A DNA stretch of 9,340 nt from Thermoplasmatales archaeon UBA447 (GCA_002503205.1 DARE01000058.1:1-9340), one strand, 5' to 3'. Counted from the first letter of the stretch, positions 1 to 6,082 are shown. Numbers and translations: made by a program. The notes: generated by a model from the sequence alone, not told the origin.

Positions 1-5
1 GAACA

Positions 6-221
6 ATGGCTGGACTAAATGTAAATGAGCAGAAGGTTTACGATGCGATAAAGAAGCTTGGCGCTACATCAGAGGATAAGATGAAATCCGCCGACGACAT
101 CATGAAATCTGCATCTGTAGGTAAAGCTATTGTAACAGCAGCCCTTCAGTCTCTGTCCCAGAAGGGCCTGGTTAAGAGGGTTGCCAGACAGAAAAGTGCA
201 GGATATTACGTTACAAAATAA
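6..221 (+). CDS. Small winged helix-turn-helix DNA-binding protein
   Basis: This 71-residue basic protein has the layout of a minimal winged helix domain. Helix 1 lies at about residues 7-19 (NEQKVYDAIKKLG), helix 2 at about 28-35 (SADDIMKSA), and the recognition helix at about 39-53, ending in LSQKGLVKR. A basic wing with a hydrophobic end (ARQKSAGYYV) follows at about 59-69. No effector-binding or dimerisation domain remains, so it could be a small transcription factor or an abundant chromatin-type protein. I cannot choose between these. Only five bases precede the ATG, so its promoter and any upstream partner are outside the window. It ends in a T-run terminator and appears to be the last or only gene of its unit. 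The fold call is inferred from helix pattern; the exact family is not recognised. Confidence 0.8.
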   Translation: MAGLNVNEQKVYDAIKKLGATSEDKMKSADDIMKSASVGKAIVTAALQSLSQKGLVKRVARQKSAGYYVTK

Positions 222-245
222 GGGGCGGCTTCCGTTTTTTATTTC
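222..245 (+). terminator. T-run terminator after the winged-helix gene
   Basis: Immediately after the stop codon a GC-rich stretch (GGGGCGGCTTCCG) runs into six T residues at 235-240 followed by ATTTC. Archaeal RNA polymerase terminates at such T runs without needing a strong hairpin. No clear stem is visible. Confidence 0.55.
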
Positions 246-255
246 ATAGAATACG

Positions 256-313
256 TTTATATTTTAAGAAGTCATATTATCTTCCCTGATCTTCCTGCAT
301 ATGGATATACATA
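256..313 (+). promoter_or_regulatory. Candidate promoter for the DUF373-mptE unit
   Basis: Two TATA-like elements lie in the 145-bp gap before the DUF373 gene. TTTATATTTT at 256-265 would start transcription near 283 and give a leader of about 80 nt. ATATACATA at 305-313 would start near 335 and give a short leader. A Shine-Dalgarno match AAGGGTGA at 356-363 sits just before the ATG at 367, so the mRNA is expected to be leadered. GATATAC occurs twice, at 304-310 and 334-340, which may be a regulator site or chance. Confidence 0.4.
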
Positions 314-366
314 GGAATATGACGGGAAAATCAGATATACCGGGAGTGCGTATTAAAGGGTGAAAT

Positions 367-1515
367 ATGACATCGCTTGTGCTTAATGTCGACAGGGACA
401 ATGACTACGGGGAAAAAGTAGGCATTGAAGGCCCAGTCGTGGGTTACGAGAACTGTTATAAGGCTGCACTGAAGCTTATAACATACGACCCTGAGGACTC
501 CGATGCAAACGCGCTTTTTGGGGCTATTAAGCACTATGAAGATCTTTTCAAGAAGGGGGAAAACGTCGAAATCGCCATGATCACCGGCGATTCAGATGTT
601 GGTCCGGTTTCAGATGAAAAAATAGGCAAGCAGCTTGATTCCCTATTTTCAGAGGGGGGAATTGATGATGTCATTCTGGTCACAGACGGGGCTGAGGATG
701 ACTATATTGTTCCTCTGATCCTTTCTAGAAGAAAGATAAGATACGTCAACCATGTAATTGTAAGGCACAACCAGAACATTGAATCGATGTATTATTACAT
801 AGTCAAGGCGCTTAAGGACAAGGGCCTGATAAACAAGTTCATAATCCCGCTGGGTCTCATACTTCTGACATATGGCCTAGTATCTTTCGGTTTCTCTGTA
901 TATGAAGCAGTTACCAAGGCTTCAATTCTCAACCCAGGAAGTTTTGCAGTTACTCTGGTCACAATAGTACTTGGAAGCTATATGGTGGAGAGAGGTTTCG
1001 AAATTGGGAAATCACTGAAGAATCTTCTCCTGGCAGTAAGGGATTATGCCCAGGAGACCAGGGTGGTCTTTCTCTCATATGTTATTTCTGCAAGCCTTAT
1101 ATTTGTTGGAATTGCATCAAGCTATGTCATAACCTCAGCTGATCATGTAACGCCACTTGATGGGGTACTGATATTTCTGTCGCTGTTTGTATGGTGGCTG
1201 TACGGAGCTTTCTTCGCACTGGAAGCAGGCTCAGCTGTGGAGATGTATATCAATAGAAATTTCAATGGAATATTCAGAATTGTATACGGACTGATGTTTT
1301 CTCTTTCTGTTGCCTTCATTCTCTTTGGAATGCTCAACTACATAAGGTATGTCCTTTCCTACATTTCATTTTCAGCGGCAATTGTGAGTATATTCTTCCT
1401 GGTTCTTGGGCTGATTATAGCAATGTTATCTTCAATGGTTCACCGCTATTTTGCAGAAAGGGGTGACATCACAAGCATTGTGCAGAGCGGAAATAACACC
1501 TCTGATAACAAATGA
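367..1515 (+). CDS. DUF373 family integral membrane protein
   Basis: This 382-residue protein matches the archaeal DUF373 family, whose function is not established. The soluble N-terminal part (about 1-158) carries the family's characteristic acidic motifs: NVDRDNDYG at 7-15, DPEDSDAN at 41-48, GDSDVG at 74-79 and TDGAEDD at 106-112. These could form a nucleotide- or metal-binding Rossmann-like face. Six hydrophobic segments follow at about 159-177, 193-209, 233-256, 265-284, 302-322 and 335-358, then a short polar tail. Length is usual for the family. The start is set by the AAGGGTGA Shine-Dalgarno match four to five bases upstream. Its stop overlaps the next gene's start by 4 bp (ATGA), so the two are probably translationally coupled. 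Motif and membrane-segment assignments are read directly from the translation; no biochemical role is proposed. Confidence 0.9.
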   Translation: MTSLVLNVDRDNDYGEKVGIEGPVVGYENCYKAALKLITYDPEDSDANALFGAIKHYEDLFKKGENVEIAMITGDSDVGPVSDEKIGKQLDSLFSEGGIDDVILVTDGAEDDYIVPLILSRRKIRYVNHVIVRHNQNIESMYYYIVKALKDKGLINKFIIPLGLILLTYGLVSFGFSVYEAVTKASILNPGSFAVTLVTIVLGSYMVERGFEIGKSLKNLLLAVRDYAQETRVVFLSYVISASLIFVGIASSYVITSADHVTPLDGVLIFLSLFVWWLYGAFFALEAGSAVEMYINRNFNGIFRIVYGLMFSLSVAFILFGMLNYIRYVLSYISFSAAIVSIFFLVLGLIIAMLSSMVHRYFAERGDITSIVQSGNNTSDNK

Positions 1516-2195
1516 ATCTGAAGCAATGGTTCCCCATTTACACGGAGATTTGCAATAGTCTTTCCATTGATCCAGCATCTGATTTTATGGCTTCGGTGCG
1601 CTTGTCCTCAATGATTGGTTCCCGGAATTTTGGTATTCCTGAAGAATTCAAGGACAGGGAATTTTCCATATTTGGCCCTGCCTTGGGACGCTACGAGCCG
1701 GTTGGAAGGCATAATATAATTGTGGTTGCTGACTCTGGAATTGAAAGATTTCTTTCCATTTACGGGATGAATCCAGACATAATCGTAACAGATCTGGATG
1801 GCGGAATTCCATTGATAAAAAAGTGCAATGAAGAGGGGACATTTCTTTTCATACATGCACATGGAGACAACATGAACCTGATAAGGGAATTTGTTCCAGG
1901 CCTGAATTCAGGCTTTATCTGCACAACACAAAATTTCCCATTGCACAATGTAATGAATTATTGCGGTTTCACAGACGGTGACAGGGCCGTTTTTATCTCA
2001 ATGGCCATGAAAGCATTATCCGTAACTATACATGGTTTCGATTTCAGTTCCCCTGTGATAAAGACATCACTAGATTCAGAGAGAAAAATGAAGAAATTAA
2101 AAATTGCTGAATCCCTGATATCAATGGCCGACAGAGAGATGAAGTTAGCCGGTCTTTCCGGTGTCAGTTTTTTTAACAAGAATATAAGGTTGTGA
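1512..2195 (+). CDS. mptE: MptE-like 6-hydroxymethyl-7,8-dihydropterin pyrophosphokinase (DUF115)
   Basis: This 227-residue protein resembles archaeal MptE, which transfers pyrophosphate from ATP to 6-hydroxymethyl-7,8-dihydropterin in folate or methanopterin-type cofactor synthesis. It is the archaeal counterpart of bacterial FolK but unrelated to it in sequence. Family motifs are seen in order: VVADSG at 71-76, TDLDGG at 93-98, HAHGDN at 115-120, FTDGDRAV at 153-160 and HGFDF at 174-178. The acidic residues in TDLDG and the HAHGDN block probably bind metal and nucleotide. Length is close to the archaeal family. It starts inside the stop of the DUF373 gene. Its last 51 bp overlap the 3' end of the convergent comB. 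Thermoplasmata lack methanogenesis, so the pterin cofactor it serves would be a C1 carrier of unknown exact type. Confidence 0.85.
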   Translation: MNLKQWFPIYTEICNSLSIDPASDFMASVRLSSMIGSRNFGIPEEFKDREFSIFGPALGRYEPVGRHNIIVVADSGIERFLSIYGMNPDIIVTDLDGGIPLIKKCNEEGTFLFIHAHGDNMNLIREFVPGLNSGFICTTQNFPLHNVMNYCGFTDGDRAVFISMAMKALSVTIHGFDFSSPVIKTSLDSERKMKKLKIAESLISMADREMKLAGLSGVSFFNKNIRL

Positions 2196-2819
2196 ATATA
2201 CTGGGACAAGATCGCATATATCCTTGCGGAGACAGTGTTCCAGATCCTTTGCATAGCCAAGCATTCGCATTCTTCTTGCCCCTTTTGACTTTCTGACTTT
2301 ATCAGCAACTTCCGAAAAATCAGGATTCTTACCCTCCAGAAGGTCTCTAAGGTAACAGGCAAAGTAATTGTCCTCGTCAGCAGGCCCATCGGGCCTGTTT
2401 GAGACAACAATTCCTACCGAATCCTCAGATGAAATCTCCCGGACAACCGCTGAGACGTTCACAAAGGAGCCCATAATAATCTTACCAGTATTCTTTATTT
2501 TCTGAAGAACTAAAGTTCCATTGGTCGAAGTAAATACAACTGTCTTTCCATTAAGGTCTGACTTTAAAATCTCATAAGGGGAATTGTTAAGGTGGAACCC
2601 CCTTATTCTGATCCCCCATCTTTCCCCTACCAGAACAGAATCGGTGTGTTTCTCATGAAATTCCCTGGCAGCTTTTATGGAGTCCGTTGGGTAAACCATG
2701 GTTGCACCTCCAAGGAAAATGTATGGTATGGTTGTTGTGGACCTGAATATATCTACAAGAACCTTCGTGGATTCAGGAAAATCCTTCGTTTTCCTCCCAT
2801 CGAATATTTCTACATTCAA
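2145..2819 (-). CDS. comB: ComB-like 2-phosphosulfolactate phosphatase
   Basis: This 224-residue protein is a full-length member of the ComB family, which removes phosphate from 2-phosphosulfolactate in the coenzyme M pathway of methanogens and is Mg-dependent. Motifs are intact: VDIFRSTTT at 22-30, GER at 65-67, GFHLNNSPYE at 74-83, FTSTNGT at 96-102, GSFVN at 117-121, the acidic PADEDNYFA at 146-154 and a C-terminal DLEHCLRKD at 192-200. The start codon is TTG. A stop lies seven codons upstream (TAA then HPYRPE) and no in-frame ATG or GTG comes earlier, so translation starts at this TTG or the gene begins at a non-standard codon. It is convergent with and overlaps the mptE-like gene by 51 bp. 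In a non-methanogen the product sulfolactate may have another fate, or the true substrate may differ; the family assignment is firmer than the substrate. Confidence 0.88.
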   Translation of the reverse strand: MNVEIFDGRKTKDFPESTKVLVDIFRSTTTIPYIFLGGATMVYPTDSIKAAREFHEKHTDSVLVGERWGIRIRGFHLNNSPYEILKSDLNGKTVVFTSTNGTLVLQKIKNTGKIIMGSFVNVSAVVREISSEDSVGIVVSNRPDGPADEDNYFACYLRDLLEGKNPDFSEVADKVRKSKGARRMRMLGYAKDLEHCLRKDICDLVPVYSQPYILVKKTDTGKTG

Positions 2820-2837
2820 CTCAGGTCTATATGGATG

Positions 2838-2885
2838 TTAAAATTAAATCTTGCCTGAATACAATTCACCGGACAAGGTATAAAG
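2838..2885 (-). promoter_or_regulatory. Candidate promoter(s) for comB
   Basis: Reading the minus strand, CTTTATACC (2877-2885) is a canonical archaeal TATA-like box and would place the transcript start about 35 nt ahead of the TTG. A second AT-rich element, ATTTAATTTTAA (2838-2849), would instead give a transcript beginning at or next to the TTG. The sequence alone does not decide between a short leader and a leaderless mRNA. Confidence 0.4.
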
Positions 2886-2895
2886 AATGGATGGA

Positions 2896-2920
2896 CCTTT
2901 TAGATAAAAAGGTTAAAAAG
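2896..2920 (+). promoter_or_regulatory. BRE/TATA promoter of the ribosomal stalk operon
   Basis: AAAAAGG followed by TTAAAAAG (2906-2920) has the layout of a BRE plus TATA element. It would start transcription near 2942, about 15 nt before the rpl11 ATG, in time to include the GGTG Shine-Dalgarno match at 2948-2951. A perfect 6-bp inverted repeat CCTTTT/AAAAGG (2896-2901 and 2907-2912, spacer AGATA) overlaps the BRE and could be a regulator site. A similar AAAAGGTT core precedes secE. Confidence 0.5.
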
Positions 2921-2958
2921 ATGTTAATGATTCTGGATAACTTTAATGGTGTAAAATC

Positions 2959-3429
2959 ATGGCACAATCAGTTGGCGCAATGGTAGAAGGAGGAAAAGCA
3001 TCGTCTGGCCCGCCTCTTGGGCCTGCTCTGGGCCCACTTGGTCTTAACCTTGCGCAGATCATAAAGGAGATAAATGAAAAGACAAAGGACTTTGCAGGAA
3101 TGCAGGTTCCAATCACAGTAACTGTGGTGGATCCAGCCACAAAGAAGTATGAAATATCCGTTGGAATACCCCCCACCTCTGCACTTATAAAGAAGGAAAT
3201 GGGTATTGAGAAGGGGGCATCAAAGAAGAAAGAGGCAGTTGCAGGCAATGCTACTCTGGAACAGATCAAGAAGGTTGCACAGATGAAAGTCCAGAATATG
3301 CTGGCAAAGGATCTTAAGGCTGCTGTTCTTGAAGTCCTGGGCTCCTGCGTCTCTCTTGGCGTAAATGTGGAAGGGAAAGACCCGAAGGAGCTACAAAGGC
3401 TTATAAAGCAAGGAGAGATTTCGATTTAA
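2959..3429 (+). CDS. rpl11: Large-subunit ribosomal protein L11 (uL11)
   Basis: L11 forms the base of the GTPase-associated centre with 23S rRNA helices 43/44 and L10. This 156-residue copy has the typical N-terminal domain with GGKASSGPPLGPALGPLGLN at 11-30, then the linker and the rRNA-binding C-terminal domain (about 73-148) with GIPPTSALIKKE at 69-80 and a CVSLGVNVEGKDP segment at 130-142. Length is normal for Archaea. A GGTG Shine-Dalgarno match lies seven bases ahead of the ATG. It is the first gene of the L11-L1-L10-P1 cluster and has its own promoter. In many Euryarchaeota secE and spt5 precede it directly; here the gene upstream is the divergent comB. Confidence 0.97.
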   Translation: MAQSVGAMVEGGKASSGPPLGPALGPLGLNLAQIIKEINEKTKDFAGMQVPITVTVVDPATKKYEISVGIPPTSALIKKEMGIEKGASKKKEAVAGNATLEQIKKVAQMKVQNMLAKDLKAAVLEVLGSCVSLGVNVEGKDPKELQRLIKQGEISI

Positions 3430-3471
3430 GCCTGTAGGAGAGGCTTCCGTCTCGCTGGGACTACAGAGGTG
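3430..3471 (+). promoter_or_regulatory. Putative L1 autoregulatory stem in the rpl1 leader
   Basis: The 50-nt gap between rpl11 and rpl1 contains a perfect inverted repeat, CTGTAG (3432-3437) and CTACAG (3461-3466). Inside it is a second pairing, GAGA (3438-3441) with TCTC (3450-3453). The seven bases GCTGGGA (3454-3460) bulge on the 3' side. Two short helices joined by an asymmetric internal loop is the general shape of the L1-binding site in 23S rRNA and in mRNAs that L1 represses. The lower arm ends at the first base of the GAGGTG Shine-Dalgarno sequence (3466-3471), so L1 binding could block initiation. Regulatory role is inference. Confidence 0.5.
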
Positions 3472-3479
3472 CTAATTTT

Positions 3480-4136
3480 ATGGCAAGCAAAGATCAGTTG
3501 GTAACATTGATAGACGATCTCAAGAAGAATTCCGGGGAGCGCAAATTCCTGGAAAGTTTCGAGATTGCTGTTAATATGAAAGAAATTGACCTCAGTGATC
3601 CGAAGAACAGGATAAACGAGGAGATAATTCTGCCCAAGGGCAGGGGAAAGGAGCTCAAGGTTGCTCTTATCGGAACTGCTGAAATGCAGCAGAAGGGCAA
3701 AGATGGCACAGATCTGATTTATGGCCCGGAGGATATATCCAAGTTTGCTGAAAATAAAAGGGAGTTCAAGAAACTTGCAAATGGAATTGAGTTCTTCGTG
3801 GCAGAATCAACACTTATGGCCAATATAGGTAAATCACTTGGTACTGTTCTGGGACCTAGAGGAAAGATACCGAAACCTCTGCCGCCTGGTCAGGATCCAA
3901 ACCCTGTGATAACTTCATTGAAGCGAACTGTCAGGGCGAGGAGCAGGGACAGAAGGACATTTCATGTTCCAGTTGGGACCAAGGAAATGAGCTCTGCCGA
4001 TCTTGCTGAAAACATCAGGGCAGTTGTTAAGAGAATTGTTGGAAGGCTGGAAAAAGGGTATGGCAATCTCGATTCAGTCTACCTGAAACCAACAATGGGT
4101 AAAGCAGTTAAGATTGAACTGGAGATGATGGAATGA
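3480..4136 (+). CDS. rpl1: Large-subunit ribosomal protein L1 (uL1)
   Basis: L1 binds the mobile L1 stalk of 23S rRNA and assists release of E-site tRNA. In methanococci it also represses translation of its own operon. The 218-residue product has domain I split between the ends of the chain and domain II in the middle, with the family signature LGPRGKIPKPLPPGQDP at 124-140. The basic segment VRARSRDRRTFHVPVGT (151-167) and the YLKPTMGKAVKIE end (201-213) are typical of archaeal L1. Length is normal. The ATG is eight bases after a strong GAGGTG Shine-Dalgarno sequence. A foldable leader precedes it, and its stop overlaps the L10 start by 4 bp (ATGA), so repression of rpl1 would be passed on to rpl10. 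Confidence 0.97.
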   Translation: MASKDQLVTLIDDLKKNSGERKFLESFEIAVNMKEIDLSDPKNRINEEIILPKGRGKELKVALIGTAEMQQKGKDGTDLIYGPEDISKFAENKREFKKLANGIEFFVAESTLMANIGKSLGTVLGPRGKIPKPLPPGQDPNPVITSLKRTVRARSRDRRTFHVPVGTKEMSSADLAENIRAVVKRIVGRLEKGYGNLDSVYLKPTMGKAVKIELEMME

Positions 4137-5092
4137 GAAGCCCGGCAGCCTGGAAGATACAGAGAGTTGACAGAATGGCCAAAGAGCTTCAGGAAAGCCC
4201 GGTCACAGCTGTTGTTAGCATTAAGGGGATAAGAAACAATCAACTTCAGAAAATAAGGAGCGACCTTAGAAACGATCTGAAAATAGAGGTTGTAAGGAAC
4301 AGGCTCTTCCTTAAGGCTCTTGAAAAGGTCAAAAAGGAGAACATTGGCAAACTTCAGGAATTTACTGAAGGCCAGCTTGCTGTTGTTACAACAAAATTCG
4401 ATCCGGCAAAACTGAACAGAGTTCTTCAGGGTACAAAACAGAAGGCAGCAGCAAGAGGAGGAGAAATTGCTGAGGATGACATTGTCATTCCTGAAATGGC
4501 TACTAATTTTCCGCCTGGCCCAATGATCAGTGAATTTCAGAAGGCAGGCCTCCAGACAGCAATTGAGAAGGGAAAGATAGTCATTAAAAAGGAAACAGTC
4601 TATGTCAAAAAAGGGGAGGCCATTCCTAAGGACAAGGCCAAGATCCTTGAGAAACTGGAAATCCTTCCTGTCACAGTTGGCCTGGATGTTATTGCAGCAT
4701 ACCAGGATGGGCTTATCTTCGATAGAGAGGCTATGTCCATAACTCTGGAACAGATAGTGGGGAACATTGCAGCAGCATTCTCCCAGGCCAAAGGATTGGC
4801 TTTGGAGGCACTGTTCCTTGTACCTGCCATTGTACCGGATCTTATAGTCAAGGCCAGGCTAAATGCAGAGCAGTTAGCCCTTGAAACTGGATATGTGGAC
4901 GCTTCCAATGTAGAATTATTTATACTGAAAGCTATTAGGGAAGCCACAGCTTTAAACAGCACCATATCCGGCGGGGAGGGTGAAGGCAAAGCACCTGACC
5001 GTGATAGCAAAAAGAAGGAAGAGGCAAAGAACGAGCCCCAGGAAAGTGACCAGGACCGTGTGTCTGAGGGACTGAGTTCATTGTTTGGATAA
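4133..5092 (+). CDS. rpl10: Large-subunit ribosomal protein L10 / P0 (uL10)
   Basis: This is the archaeal stalk base protein, 319 residues. It anchors P1 dimers to 23S rRNA next to L11. Visible parts are the N-terminal rRNA-binding domain (about 8-105, with SIKGIRNNQLQKIRSDLR at 29-46 and EVVRNRLFLKALEK at 52-65) and the archaeal/eukaryotic insertion domain (about 106-200, with NFPPGP at 125-130 and KKETVYVKKGE at 152-162). A helical P1-dimer-binding spine (about 203-275) and a charged hinge (282-308) follow. The last residues, EGLSSLFG, are the GTPase-recruiting peptide and match the end of P1. The start overlaps the rpl1 stop by 4 bp. Family members usually begin near the W-K of AAWKIQ, so this start fits. 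Confidence 0.96.
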   Translation: MRSPAAWKIQRVDRMAKELQESPVTAVVSIKGIRNNQLQKIRSDLRNDLKIEVVRNRLFLKALEKVKKENIGKLQEFTEGQLAVVTTKFDPAKLNRVLQGTKQKAAARGGEIAEDDIVIPEMATNFPPGPMISEFQKAGLQTAIEKGKIVIKKETVYVKKGEAIPKDKAKILEKLEILPVTVGLDVIAAYQDGLIFDREAMSITLEQIVGNIAAAFSQAKGLALEALFLVPAIVPDLIVKARLNAEQLALETGYVDASNVELFILKAIREATALNSTISGGEGEGKAPDRDSKKKEEAKNEPQESDQDRVSEGLSSLFG

Positions 5093-5100
5093 AAGGAGGG
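5093..5100 (+). promoter_or_regulatory. Strong Shine-Dalgarno sequence of the P1 gene
   Basis: AAGGAGGG begins right after the L10 stop and ends seven bases before the P1 ATG. It is close to the full complement of the CACCTCCT end of the 16S rRNA at 9229-9236 in this same window. P1 is needed in several copies per ribosome, so an unusually strong site here is fitting. Confidence 0.7.
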
Positions 5101-5107
5101 AACACAA

Positions 5108-5422
5108 ATGGAATATATATATGGAGCACTGCTGCTACATTCAGCAGGAAAGGAAATAGACGAAGCTAATTTGCAGAAGGTACTCAGTGAGGCCGGAGTA
5201 AAGCCCGATGAGGCAAAACTCAAATCTCTCGTTGGAAGCCTGAAAGAGGTCAAGATAGAAGAGGTTCTGAAGAACGCAGCATCAATGGCTGTCGCTCCAC
5301 CAGCTGCTCATGCAGAGGCACCTAAGAAGAAGGAAGAGAAGAAAGAGGAGAAGAAGGAAGAGAAAAAGGACGAGGGTTCTGAAGAGGACGCTCTTGCCGG
5401 ACTCAGCTCACTCTTTGGATGA
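5108..5422 (+). CDS. rpl12: Large-subunit ribosomal stalk protein P1 (L12)
   Basis: Archaeal P1 dimerises through its N-terminal helices, several dimers bind the C-terminal spine of L10, and the flexible tail recruits initiation and elongation GTPases. The 104-residue product begins MEYIYGALLLHSAGKEID, a typical start. It continues with the helical dimer domain to about residue 60, an Ala/Pro hinge (61-72), a Lys/Glu-rich segment (73-93, blocks of KKEE) and the end ALAGLSSLFG. The last seven residues equal those of L10. The Lys/Glu segment is encoded by an uninterrupted 47-base purine run (5324-5370). A strong AAGGAGGG ribosome-binding site lies upstream. A small membrane-protein gene follows after 8 bp. 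Confidence 0.97.
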   Translation: MEYIYGALLLHSAGKEIDEANLQKVLSEAGVKPDEAKLKSLVGSLKEVKIEEVLKNAASMAVAPPAAHAEAPKKKEEKKEEKKEEKKDEGSEEDALAGLSSLFG

Positions 5423-5430
5423 GATAGATA

Positions 5431-5619
5431 ATGGATTACTACGAATATTTGTGGGGTTTGCTAAAATACTGGCTACCCCTTACTTTATTCGTTATTTCTC
5501 TCACTATAGACAGAAACATACTTCTTCTTATTATTTCAGTCACGTGGGTGGTTGCAGCAATATTCTTCACGATGCTCACATCCCCCGACGATGACAGAAA
5601 TATTAAAAAATATGAGTGA
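5431..5619 (+). CDS. Small two-helix membrane protein of unknown function
   Basis: A 62-residue open frame starts eight bases after the P1 stop. It encodes an aromatic N-terminus (MDYYEYLWG), two hydrophobic stretches at about 11-25 and 29-49 separated by the charged turn TIDRN, and a polar tail (SPDDDRNIKKYE). This is the pattern of a helical hairpin in the membrane. No terminator lies between it and P1, so it is probably cotranscribed with the ribosomal genes. The ribosome-binding site is weak (GATGAGATAG), which suits translational coupling. It ends seven bases from the convergent peroxiredoxin stop. I do not recognise a family. The overlapping +1-shifted frame (5310-5594) has an Arg/Lys repeat that is only the shifted P1 purine run, and I reject it. 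Confidence 0.62.
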   Translation: MDYYEYLWGLLKYWLPLTLFVISLTIDRNILLLIISVTWVVAAIFFTMLTSPDDDRNIKKYE

Positions 5620-5626
5620 ATAATAC

Positions 5627-6082
5627 TCAGGAAACCATTTTTAATTCTTTCATTTTCTGAAGGACTTCAACCGCATGTTCCTTTGGAGAGACCTTTGGGT
5701 AAACATGGGCAATTTTCCCTTCTTTGTTTATGAGATAGGTAACCCTGCTGGCTGATCTCTCTCCAAGTGTTCCATACATCCTTGAAATGTCCTTCTTATC
5801 ATCGGCAACAAGGGTGAAGTTCAGGTTGTACTTATCCACAAACTTCTTGTGTGAATTAGGACCGTCAACACTCACTCCAAGAACCTTTACACCATGTTTC
5901 TCGTATTCCTGGTAGTTGTCCCTGAAATTGCATGCCTCTGCAGTGCATCCTGGAGTGTCATCCTTCGGGTAGAAGTAAACAACAACAGGCTTACCCCTGA
6001 ATGAACTAAGTTTCACCTTATTTCCGTTCTGATCCACGGATTCAAAATCCGGGGCCATTTCTCCTACTTTTAGAAGTTCCAT
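5627..6082 (-). CDS. bcp: Peroxiredoxin, Bcp/PrxQ type (thiol peroxidase)
   Basis: A 151-residue cytosolic peroxiredoxin that reduces hydrogen peroxide and organic peroxides using a thiol donor. The thioredoxin-like fold is clear: APDFE at 10-14, VVYFYPKDDTPGCTAEACNF at 34-53, VLGVSVDGP at 67-75 and the R-V-T-Y-L-I strand at 113-118. The peroxidatic cysteine is C46 in the PxxxT-like PKDDTPGC context. The resolving cysteine is C51, five residues later, the atypical 2-Cys arrangement of the BCP/PrxQ group. Arg113 is in the position of the conserved active-site arginine. No Shine-Dalgarno sequence precedes the ATG, and a TATA-like box sits 21-28 bases upstream, so a leaderless mRNA is likely. 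It is a single gene, convergent with the stalk operon. Confidence 0.95.
   Translation of the reverse strand: MELLKVGEMAPDFESVDQNGNKVKLSSFRGKPVVVYFYPKDDTPGCTAEACNFRDNYQEYEKHGVKVLGVSVDGPNSHKKFVDKYNLNFTLVADDKKDISRMYGTLGERSASRVTYLINKEGKIAHVYPKVSPKEHAVEVLQKMKELKMVS
5636..5660 (+). terminator. Possible T-rich terminator of the stalk operon
   Basis: Just past the stop of the small membrane protein the plus strand has CATTTTTAATTC followed by TTTCATTTTC. Such clustered T runs are the usual archaeal termination signal. The site lies within the 3' coding end of the convergent peroxiredoxin gene, so the two transcripts would overlap slightly. Confidence 0.35.

Noticed and set aside
1958..2410. 150-residue open frame on the minus strand
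   Set aside because: It overlaps comB in another frame and runs antisense to the mptE-like gene; both of those have intact family motifs.
2943..3269. 108-residue open frame on the minus strand over rpl11
   Set aside because: It is a shadow of the L11 coding strand; its Gly/Pro-rich part mirrors the PPLGPALGPLG codons.
4600..5253. 217-residue open frame on the minus strand, Ser/Pro-rich
   Set aside because: It lies wholly antisense to rpl10 and the start of rpl12, both certain genes, and its Ser/Phe/Leu-rich translation is what the reverse strand of Lys/Glu-rich coding DNA yields.
5324..5370. 47-base uninterrupted purine run as a possible triplex or regulatory element
   Set aside because: It is fully explained by Lys and Glu codons of the P1 charged linker, a conserved protein feature.
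5310..5594. Frame-shifted Arg/Lys-rich open frame spanning the end of rpl12 and the small membrane protein
   Set aside because: Its RRKRRKRRRRK stretch is the purine run of the P1 Lys/Glu segment read one base out of frame; the in-frame P1 and the 62-residue hairpin protein explain the region.
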